Position numbers and translations under genes: made by a program
The notes under the pieces: model-generated
Database searches by the model: none
What the model was told of the DNA's origin: nothing
Seen by the model: only the letters and a program-made list of their open reading frames with translations
Source: a bacterium
Lineage (GTDB): Bacteria > Bdellovibrionota > Bacteriovoracia > Bacteriovoracales > Bacteriovoracaceae
Direction: 5' to 3'
Assembly: GCA_030425045.1 (NCBI GenBank)
Contig: JAUHVL010000005.1
Location: forward strand, 1-64,000
Length of the DNA: 64,000 nucleotides
Part shown: positions 53,637 to 60,952 of the stretch, piece by piece
Position numbering within the stretch: the first letter of the stretch is position 1
Layout: each line of letters begins with the position of its first letter

Positions 53637-54602
53637 ATGTTGAAGTTGTTATTGGCCCTGTCGCTAGGGGCATCTGTGTGGGCAAATGTAATGGTAAGCC
53701 CACGTCCTCAAAAAAGACCAGAAAATTTAAATACGACGAAGCCTACGGCCGAAGGTGTTTTAATTGATGGCAAAATGAAGTTATCGATTCCTCTTATGGA
53801 TGCACTTTATTATCAAAGAGATAATAGAGAGCAAACCATTCCTCTTATCGATTACCTTCTCAATGAATTTCCCTCTGTTGATTTTAAGAGTTTGAAATTC
53901 AAAAAAATTATGGTTGTTGCGACGGCAAACTCAGACGCCGCAAATCTTTCTTTTATGTCGAGTAATGGCGTAGAGATTTTAAATTATGAAGTTCCAAGAG
54001 TTGCTGATCCCAATATTGTTTTTGGGGAGTATTCGCAAATCGTTCTTGAAGACTATCAAATTTTTAGTCCTCTAAGTTACCTCAGCGTCTCTGGTGCTCT
54101 TTGGATTAATAATATTATTATCGAAATGGAAACAGGGATTCCTAATTTTAACTTTGATGATCTTCCAATCGCGGGAAGACCAACGGGAGAGCTTTCAGGT
54201 GTCTTAAGAGCTGAATTTAATGAGCAAAGATACGATGAAATTTATAATGTCATCAATGGAATTGAAGACACTCCTGTTTTTAATCCACTATTTAACGAAG
54301 AACTCTTTATTGAAGAACCGGTTTATAATCCAGAATTTTCGGTATCTGTCCAAATGGGAAATATTAGAAATGATCGTGGTCGTTTAAATATTAATTTCAC
54401 AAGTGGAAGAGCTGATATTAAAGGTTTTGATGTTATCTTTGCCAATGGCTCACGTCAGACAATCGATATGAGTTATCAATTTCCTGCTGGAACCAATAGC
54501 GTCGATTTTGTTTTCAAAAACAGCTTTCGTAATGCTTGGGTTACGGTTTTATTCACCAACGCGACTGCTGATGCAAGAGCGGAAGTTACATTCAAAAGGT
54601 AG
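53637..54602 (+). CDS. secreted beta-rich protein of unknown function
   Basis: 321 residues. Signal peptide MLKLLLALSLGASVWA. The middle (about 25-210) is mixed, and the last 90 residues form a beta sandwich-like domain (SVQMGNIRNDRGRLNINFTSG, given as its ends, to AEVTFKR). No cysteine. Paired with the next gene 9 bp downstream, so probably co-expressed with the NlpC-like protein. A 22-bp near-repeat of the gene's first codons lies 40 bp upstream. No family recognised. Confidence 0.78.
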   Translation: MLKLLLALSLGASVWANVMVSPRPQKRPENLNTTKPTAEGVLIDGKMKLSIPLMDALYYQRDNREQTIPLIDYLLNEFPSVDFKSLKFKKIMVVATANSDAANLSFMSSNGVEILNYEVPRVADPNIVFGEYSQIVLEDYQIFSPLSYLSVSGALWINNIIIEMETGIPNFNFDDLPIAGRPTGELSGVLRAEFNEQRYDEIYNVINGIEDTPVFNPLFNEELFIEEPVYNPEFSVSVQMGNIRNDRGRLNINFTSGRADIKGFDVIFANGSRQTIDMSYQFPAGTNSVDFVFKNSFRNAWVTVLFTNATADARAEVTFKR

Positions 54603-54611
54603 GAGAAAGAA

Positions 54612-55934
54612 ATGAAATACTTTATATTATTATCAATCTTAATAAATATTGCCCATGCTGCGGTTTGGGACGCGAAGCCAGGTTTACACTGGGATCCATA
54701 CTGGGAAAAGAAGTATCAACAGTGGATTAAAGAAGACGTCGAAGGAGATTTCTTTAAAAAGCTTGGTGGTGCTTACGAACAACTCCCACTAGATTGTGCC
54801 GATGCTGCTTATGGATTAAGAATTTATTTTTCTTTCAAACATAAGCTCCCTTGGAAATCAGCAGGAGCTAAATGGGATCGTTACTACTCAGGTGAATTTA
54901 GTAATCAAATGACGGAATTTGATCACCTAGAAAATCCCGATGATAAAGTTGCGGCCTTAATTGAATTTTTACTAGACCGTATTGGAACCCATAGTTTAGC
55001 AGAAACAGATTCCTACTCTGTCGGTTTTAACGATATTAAACCTGGTGACGTCTTTATGTATAAATACTGTAAAGATGATAGCTGTACTCGTCACACTTAT
55101 ATTATTAAAGATATCAATGCCGATGGTACTTTCGATGTACTCTATGGAACTCAAAACAGAGCAAAAAAGAAGTGGCCCCTAGGAAGAACCAAAAGAGAAT
55201 ATCTTCAGCATAAGCCAGATTATTATGACTGGGGATTTAAAAGATTTAAAACAGATGTGGATGCTTACACCAGCTCTAGAAAAATCCTTCTCAATAACGA
55301 TGAACAGTATACGGTAGCAAACAGGTTAACTGAAGATCAATTCTTTGATTATGTAAACGCCTCGGTCAGAGTAATCGAAGAAACGGCAACGAAAAAGCTC
55401 GTTCGCTTAACAGAGTCTCTTTGTTATGCGCTTCAATCGAGAAATACTGTAGTTAGCGATGCCATCACGTATATGGAGGAAGAAGGAAATCGCTGTATGG
55501 ATGAAGCGACCTTTGATATCTACTCTACCCCAAGTCGAGACTCAGGCATTTATAAGCAGTATAAAAAATTAGAGCAGTATGTAAACTCTCTTACTCCCGA
55601 AACAAAGGTCAATGCTTGGATGCTCGATCTTGCTCAAGGAATTTTTCAACCAAATAGAACACGAAAGAATGAAAAAAGACAAAATGAGTTTTGTAAGTTG
55701 AATATCTCAAATGGTTATATGAGTAGAAGTATCAACCTCGCTACTTTTTATCATAAACTCATTGATGGAATGGTCTCCTATCACCCGAATGATAATGTTT
55801 TTTGGAGATGGGGAATTCCCGAAGGGAGAAAATCGACCTGTCATGCTTGGTATACCAGTGAACTCGATGGTGGCGTCAGTGGAAACCAAAGAAGCAGAAC
55901 AAATACAGGAAGAGGCTTGTTTGGACTCTGGTAA
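54612..55934 (+). CDS. secreted NlpC/P60- or CHAP-like hydrolase candidate
   Basis: 440 residues with signal peptide (to about 17). A Cys in LPLDCADAAYGLR (about 58) and a His in CTRHTYIIKD (about 160), separated by a GDVFMYKYC strand, follow the order of papain-like NlpC/P60 or CHAP amidases that cut peptidoglycan or amides. The C-terminal 250 residues (about 200-440) are helical and have no family I know. Strong terminator 27 bp later. The active-site call is inference from spacing. Confidence 0.6.
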   Translation: MKYFILLSILINIAHAAVWDAKPGLHWDPYWEKKYQQWIKEDVEGDFFKKLGGAYEQLPLDCADAAYGLRIYFSFKHKLPWKSAGAKWDRYYSGEFSNQMTEFDHLENPDDKVAALIEFLLDRIGTHSLAETDSYSVGFNDIKPGDVFMYKYCKDDSCTRHTYIIKDINADGTFDVLYGTQNRAKKKWPLGRTKREYLQHKPDYYDWGFKRFKTDVDAYTSSRKILLNNDEQYTVANRLTEDQFFDYVNASVRVIEETATKKLVRLTESLCYALQSRNTVVSDAITYMEEEGNRCMDEATFDIYSTPSRDSGIYKQYKKLEQYVNSLTPETKVNAWMLDLAQGIFQPNRTRKNEKRQNEFCKLNISNGYMSRSINLATFYHKLIDGMVSYHPNDNVFWRWGIPEGRKSTCHAWYTSELDGGVSGNQRSRTNTGRGLFGLW

Positions 55935-55960
55935 GATTTAAAATAAAAGTATAAAAAATG

Positions 55961-55987
55961 AAAGGTCACATATTCTGTGGCCTTTTT
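55961..55987 (+). terminator. strong intrinsic terminator before the GH31 gene
   Basis: AAAGGTCACA, loop TATTC, TGTGGCCTTT (10 pairs, one G-T) then TT. It sits 26 bp before the GH31 ATG, so the GH31 mRNA must start inside a very short space or arise by read-through. Confidence 0.82.
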
Positions 55988-56012
55988 CATCTTATCGATA
56001 TTTAATATTTCG

Positions 56013-57968
56013 ATGAAATCCATAATACTTTTAGTTCTTCTTTCAACCTCAATTCAGGCACTTCCCTTAAGAGAACATAACCCCGTTACACTGAGATTAG
56101 GAAAATGGGTTTTTAGAGAAAACAGCGGTCACTACAAAAAAGTTAGAAATATTATCAAGGTATGTCATGATTCTGTTTTAAAAGAAGATCAGATCATATT
56201 TAAAGATTGCCCTCATAAGGTTTCACTTAAAACGATTGGTCATCAAACTTTTTTTGACGTGAAACTAAAAGATACCTCATTACAAGCAAACCTCACCTTT
56301 CATTTTAATCAACAAAAAGATGAGATTTTCTACGGTGCTGGTACTCAATATACTCACCTCTCTTTGAATGGAAAAAAAATAGAATTTCTCTCACAAGAGC
56401 AAGGAAATGGTCGAGGGATTCAACCATTAAGTTTTTTTCAAGAGCTTCTCTTGCCAGGCCTCAGCGGATCTGAACAGACAACTTATGCCACAAGCCCCAT
56501 TATTTTAAGTTCAACCTATTATGCTCTTATTTTAGATAGCGATAACTACGCCACAGCATCTTTTGATAAAACTCATCATTTTGATTTAACTGTCTATGAT
56601 AAAAAGTTTTCTCTTCATTATTTCAAATCTCGTAACTGGTATTACCAGCTCAAAAACATAAGTAGTGTAACGGGTCGTATGCGCGTTCTTCCAAGCTGGA
56701 TTCAACAAGGGGCCATCATAGGTCTTATGGGAGGAGAAAAATCTGTCAGAAAAAAACTTGAACTTATAAAAAAATCTAAAACCGAAATTGCTGGAGTTTG
56801 GACACAAGATTGGGTTGGAATAAGAGAGACATTTCTTGGAACGAGATTGAAATGGGATTGGCAAAAAGATGAAAAATCTTATCCCTCGCTTGATTTTGGG
56901 TACCCAACTCTCACCTATTTCAATCCTTATATGACAGAAATTCCAAATTCAAAAAATCGCGTCTCACAATTAAAAGAAGCAAAGGAGAAACACTTTCTTC
57001 TCAAAATAGATAATAAATATGTTTTGTCTAACCAAGGCGGTTTTCACGCCTATTTAATAGATCTTTTTAACCCCAAGGCTTACCTTTGGTTAAAAGAAAA
57101 AATGAAAATCGCTATAAGAAAGCATAATGTAAAAGGATGGATGGCCGACTTTAGTGAAAACTATCCCATAACAGAGTTCGGAGGACAGCATCACCGCTAT
57201 ATTGAAAAATGGATTAAGCTCAACTACGAAATCGTTGAAGAAATTGACCCCGAAAACCTCACCTTTTTTAACCGCGCCTCCCATTTAAAAGTACCTGGTT
57301 TTTCGACTCTCTATTGGCTTGGCGATCAAACAAGCACCTGGGATAAAAACGATGGACTTCATTCTAGTTTGATAGGCCTCCTCACAAGTGGACTCAGTGG
57401 CAAGGTTTTTAATCATTCAGATATCGGAGGTTATGTCAGTTTAAAAATCTTTCCATTTGTTAATATCAAACGAAGTAAAGAACTTCTTCTACGCTGGATG
57501 GAGCTGAATGCTTTTACGGCACTTTTTAGAACGCACCCAGGTCTTAACCCTGAGTTGGCCGTTCAGGTTTATCACGATAAAGAAACTCTGCAAGCCTTTT
57601 CAAAGTGGAGTCGTGTTTACAAAGCACTTTATGAATATAAAAAACCCTTTATTCAGTTGGCCTCAGATTTTGGATGGCCTTTAATTAGACCGTTATTCTT
57701 AAACTATCCCCAAGATAAAAAAGTTCAATTGATTGATGACCAGTTTTTACTTGGTGATCACCTCATGGTGGCACCAATTCTTAAAGAGAAAGCAACAAAA
57801 AGATCTGTTTATCTGCCGAAAGGTTATTGGACTGACCTTTGGACGAACCGAGTATACATGTCAAAAGGAAAATATGTAGAAGTCAGTGCCCCACTTGGAA
57901 AACCTCCTGTCTTTGTCACTCCTAAGTTTCCAAAAGAGCTGCTAAACAGTATCCGCTCAATTAGATAG
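56013..57968 (+). CDS. exported GH31 glycosidase with sulfoquinovosidase signature
   Basis: 651 residues from the ATG at 56013 (leader MKSIILLVLLSTSIQA). Nucleophile Asp379 in GWMADFSEN, acid/base Asp438 in YWLGDQTST. Sulfonate-binding positions of E. coli YihQ (Q288, R301, W304, Y508) find Gln265, Arg278, Trp281 and Tyr474 at the same spacings, while the Q262 position is Met239 (in GLMGG). That supports sulfoquinovosidase or a near relative, here exported, whereas YihQ is cytoplasmic. Numbers for YihQ are from memory. No ribosome site ahead of the ATG. Confidence 0.8.
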   Translation: MKSIILLVLLSTSIQALPLREHNPVTLRLGKWVFRENSGHYKKVRNIIKVCHDSVLKEDQIIFKDCPHKVSLKTIGHQTFFDVKLKDTSLQANLTFHFNQQKDEIFYGAGTQYTHLSLNGKKIEFLSQEQGNGRGIQPLSFFQELLLPGLSGSEQTTYATSPIILSSTYYALILDSDNYATASFDKTHHFDLTVYDKKFSLHYFKSRNWYYQLKNISSVTGRMRVLPSWIQQGAIIGLMGGEKSVRKKLELIKKSKTEIAGVWTQDWVGIRETFLGTRLKWDWQKDEKSYPSLDFGYPTLTYFNPYMTEIPNSKNRVSQLKEAKEKHFLLKIDNKYVLSNQGGFHAYLIDLFNPKAYLWLKEKMKIAIRKHNVKGWMADFSENYPITEFGGQHHRYIEKWIKLNYEIVEEIDPENLTFFNRASHLKVPGFSTLYWLGDQTSTWDKNDGLHSSLIGLLTSGLSGKVFNHSDIGGYVSLKIFPFVNIKRSKELLLRWMELNAFTALFRTHPGLNPELAVQVYHDKETLQAFSKWSRVYKALYEYKKPFIQLASDFGWPLIRPLFLNYPQDKKVQLIDDQFLLGDHLMVAPILKEKATKRSVYLPKGYWTDLWTNRVYMSKGKYVEVSAPLGKPPVFVTPKFPKELLNSIRSIR

Positions 57969-58046
57969 GAAAATATCTCCCTTCCAAAATACTCAACTTA
58001 TAAATCTTAAACAACTCTCCGAAATAACTACTGAAGAGGAGAAATT

Positions 58047-59084
58047 TTGAGACTTAGTTCAACAGTTATGAAAATACTGCAAGTGAGCTTAATCGTTTTT
58101 GCGATTTTAATCATGGGTAGTATTGGCTATTGGAAAATCGAAGATTACGAATTTATCGATGCGGTCTATATGACGGTGATTACTCTCACCACGACAGGCT
58201 TTAGAGAAGTTCGTCCTCTCAGTGAAAATGGAAAAATATTTACTATATTTCTACTCTTAATGGGAATGGGTGTGGTTACCTACTCCATTTCAAGTATTGT
58301 TAGTTATATTACGAGTATCGATTTTTCCAAGAGGCGGAGGGACAAAATGGAAAAAAGAATTAATCTCTTTAAAAATCATACCATTGTGTGTGGTTATGGC
58401 AGGATGGGTGAAATTATCTGCAAAAGACTCGAAGAAGAAAACATCCCCTTTGTGGTCATTGAAAGAAGAGAAACTTTAGTTCAACTATTAAAACAAAGAT
58501 CTTATCACTATATCGAAGGTGATGCCGCCCACGATGAACATTTAATAAAAGCTGGAATTGAAAGGGCCAAAACTCTAGTCTCCGTGATCGATAATGACGC
58601 CGATGGATTATATATCGCTCTTGCGGCCAGATCTTTTAATGCTAATTTACAAATTATTGTTAGAGCTGGTGAACAAAACGCAAAGAAGAGAATCCTAAGA
58701 GCAGGTGCTGACAAAGTCATCCTTCCTTTTGTCATGAGTGGCTTAAAAGTTGCTGAATCAATCATCAATCCGGCCGTTGAGGACTTTCTCAATATTCCAG
58801 ATGCTCAAGGTGCGGAAGGAGAACCAATTCAATTAGCTGACCTCTACGTCACAGAAGAATCAACCATCATCGGAAAAGAGCTCGCAGAAGTTGGCCCGCT
58901 TGTTAAAAAGATTATTATTGTTGGCATCAGAAAAAAAGATCATACCTTTATCTTCAGCCCTGGAGGCGAGTATGTTTTTGAAATTGGAGATTGTCTGATT
59001 GCCATGGGTGAGCAACTCGCTTATAAACAAACTCAAGAGAAGTTTAATTTGAGTACTCATACTCCCCATCGAAATGCTGTTTAA
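58047..59084 (+). CDS. potassium channel with RCK (TrkA) domains
   Basis: 345 residues from the TTG at 58047, six bases after GAGGAG. TM1 about 8-26, filter TTTGFREVRP (about 49-58) in place of TVGYGD, and TM2 about 65-85. RCK N-domain GYGRMGEIIC (about 115, the nucleotide-binding Rossmann start) and RCK C-domain (about 250-330). The filter has Gly but a Phe-Arg-Glu exit, a variant seen in some prokaryotic K channels. Gated by ligand at the RCK. Second K channel in 5 kb. Overlaps no neighbour. Confidence 0.85.
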   Translation: MRLSSTVMKILQVSLIVFAILIMGSIGYWKIEDYEFIDAVYMTVITLTTTGFREVRPLSENGKIFTIFLLLMGMGVVTYSISSIVSYITSIDFSKRRRDKMEKRINLFKNHTIVCGYGRMGEIICKRLEEENIPFVVIERRETLVQLLKQRSYHYIEGDAAHDEHLIKAGIERAKTLVSVIDNDADGLYIALAARSFNANLQIIVRAGEQNAKKRILRAGADKVILPFVMSGLKVAESIINPAVEDFLNIPDAQGAEGEPIQLADLYVTEESTIIGKELAEVGPLVKKIIIVGIRKKDHTFIFSPGGEYVFEIGDCLIAMGEQLAYKQTQEKFNLSTHTPHRNAV

Positions 59085-59087
59085 TCT

Positions 59088-59774
59088 ATGACCCCTAACG
59101 ATTTTGGTCCCATCTATCGTGAAACAAATATGGCCGGCTTTCCCGTGGAGCCATGGAATACGGCCAGTAATTTAATTTTTCTTTTTACTTTTTTCTACTG
59201 GGCCTACCGAATCAGACATAGCTTTAAAGAACAGTATATGGTTGCTATTAGCTTACCTATCTTATTTATTGGTTGGGTTGGTGGAACCATTTATCACGCA
59301 ACCAGAAGTCATAATCTCTGGTTGTATATGGACTTTCTTCCCATTTATATTTTGGGTTTTATGCTGGCCTTTTATTTTTGGTATAAGCTCACAGGAAATG
59401 TTTTAAGAATTTTTATTCTCACTATTATCCCCTATTTTCTCTTAAACTTTGCAACTGTTTATATCGACATGTCTCAAAATGTTCGCGCCTCAACGGGCTA
59501 CTTTCTCATTTTTGTCATGGCCGCTTACCCTGTGATCAAATATGCCCTTAATAATAAAAGTAAGGTTAATACCAATTTAGTTTATGCCGTCATCTGTTTT
59601 GCACTGGCCATAACGGCAAGGATTGGTGATCAGTCTTTTCCTGAAACTTTTCTCACTCTTTTTCCTCAAGGAACTCATTGGCTATGGCATACCATCGGCG
59701 GGCTCACGACCTTTTTTATGTTTAAATTTGTTTTCGAAGATCGACAGCGAGAACTGAGCGCTATAACATCATAG
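59088..59774 (+). CDS. CREST-family ceramidase-like membrane protein
   Basis: 228 residues, about seven membrane spans. CREST metal-site pattern: Glu in VEPWNTASN (about 20), His/Ser region GTIYHATRSHN (about 66) with Asp in LYMDFLPI, and HxxxH in GTHWLWHTIGG near 205. Members are hydrolases such as alkaline ceramidases or adiponectin-receptor relatives. Substrate here is unknown; predicted sphingolipid or other amide hydrolase. ATG 4 bp after the channel gene. Converges on the propeller gene with a 14-bp overlap. Confidence 0.78.
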   Translation: MTPNDFGPIYRETNMAGFPVEPWNTASNLIFLFTFFYWAYRIRHSFKEQYMVAISLPILFIGWVGGTIYHATRSHNLWLYMDFLPIYILGFMLAFYFWYKLTGNVLRIFILTIIPYFLLNFATVYIDMSQNVRASTGYFLIFVMAAYPVIKYALNNKSKVNTNLVYAVICFALAITARIGDQSFPETFLTLFPQGTHWLWHTIGGLTTFFMFKFVFEDRQRELSAITS

Positions 59775-60693
59775 AAAATACTTTTCCATAACGACGAGGT
59801 CTTTTTTCTCCTTCAACTTTCTCTCGAATAAGTGAACAACCATAGACTTTATTTTGCTCAAAAATCAGATCGCCGCGAAACTGCACATATTGAAAGGTTT
59901 CACCCGCGGTGTGAGATAAACTATGCCACTTGGGAACAACAGTCTTTTGAGTCAGCTGTGCCTTATTCATTTCATGAATCCAACCACCATTATTTAAAAA
60001 GACAGAACCATCGACATAATATGCTGATGCATAATTATCGACGTAACCTGCTTTTATGGGATCAAACTGTACATAACGAATAATATTTTCTTCGACCGGA
60101 CTATAAACGGCGAGTCCATTAAGCGAGCCTTTTACATGACTTGATAGGGCAATATAAATATTACCTCGAGGATCTCCAGTCACGCTGACGGCCAAAGAAG
60201 GCCCAGCAAAACCATTGGCAGAAAGACTCAAAAGCTTATCAAATTTTTTAGTATTAAAATCAAAAACAGAAAGTCCTTCAGACTCAGCGGCAATATAAAC
60301 TTTATCTAAAAAGGGATGATAATAAACTCCCCTAGCTGAATTAAAATTTGAATATTGTCTTATCTGATTTCCAAACTCATTAAATTCCACGAGACCAGTT
60401 TCGCCAACAACCCAAAAAGATTGATCGATCACGACAAAATCTAAAACCCTTTTAATCTCACCTTTTAACTTAATTTTTCCAAGTTTACTTTTGACAAAGA
60501 AATCTCTTCCCTCTTTCTGAATAAAGTAATCGACACCATCAGACTTAAAATGATGGGCCTGATTAATTCGATAAAAGCCTGGCTTGGCCCCTTTTAAAAT
60601 AACCTCATCACAAATATTTTCCTGAAACCAAGTTTGATCAAAAGCATGAATTGAAAGAGAAAAAGCGAGAACGCACAGCAATATATATTTCAT
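59761..60693 (-). CDS. secreted beta-propeller-like protein
   Basis: 310 residues with signal peptide (cleavage after IHA). Several repeats with a strand-turn-Asp/Asn-Gly pattern: VDYFIQKEG, GLVEFNEFG, VYIAAESEGLSVFDF and IYIALSSHV (about every 45 residues), typical of SMP-30/NHL-like propellers. Two or three cysteines at the ends. Role unknown. Single minus-strand gene before the TonB-receptor regulatory region. Confidence 0.7.
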   Translation of the reverse strand: MKYILLCVLAFSLSIHAFDQTWFQENICDEVILKGAKPGFYRINQAHHFKSDGVDYFIQKEGRDFFVKSKLGKIKLKGEIKRVLDFVVIDQSFWVVGETGLVEFNEFGNQIRQYSNFNSARGVYYHPFLDKVYIAAESEGLSVFDFNTKKFDKLLSLSANGFAGPSLAVSVTGDPRGNIYIALSSHVKGSLNGLAVYSPVEENIIRYVQFDPIKAGYVDNYASAYYVDGSVFLNNGGWIHEMNKAQLTQKTVVPKWHSLSHTAGETFQYVQFRGDLIFEQNKVYGCSLIREKVEGEKRPRRYGKVFSMML

Positions 60694-60761
60694 TTAAAAC
60701 TCCATTTTCTTCTATTAGGACAGAAAAAAACGAAGCCTCCAAAGCGCACCGCAATATTCAA

Positions 60762-60787
60762 ATTGAAATCACTAGCGTAATTTCAAT
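60762..60787. promoter_or_regulatory. inverted repeat ahead of the TonB receptor gene
   Basis: ATTGAAAT (60762-60769), ten bases, ATTTCAAT (60780-60787), perfect 8-bp arms in a 259-bp spacer. Could be an operator for the receptor (166 bp from its ATG). Not a Fur-type box. Confidence 0.35.
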
Positions 60788-60952
60788 GATCTAAAAAAAA
60801 CCGATGAAGGTAGCAGTTTTACCTGACAAATGCACTCAATTTAAGTCTAAAAAACTCTATCAATTTAGTGTCAGGGTTATGCGATCAAGAATTTTTGTGG
60901 TGTAATTCTTTGCCAATGGAATATTAACAAGACCTTAACTTGAGGAGCGGTC

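Noticed and set aside
53579-53767. 62-residue ORF starting MKKLIHLLKLLLTFF.
   Set aside because: It overlaps the real gene start in another frame; the leader-like part comes from the 22-bp near-duplicate.
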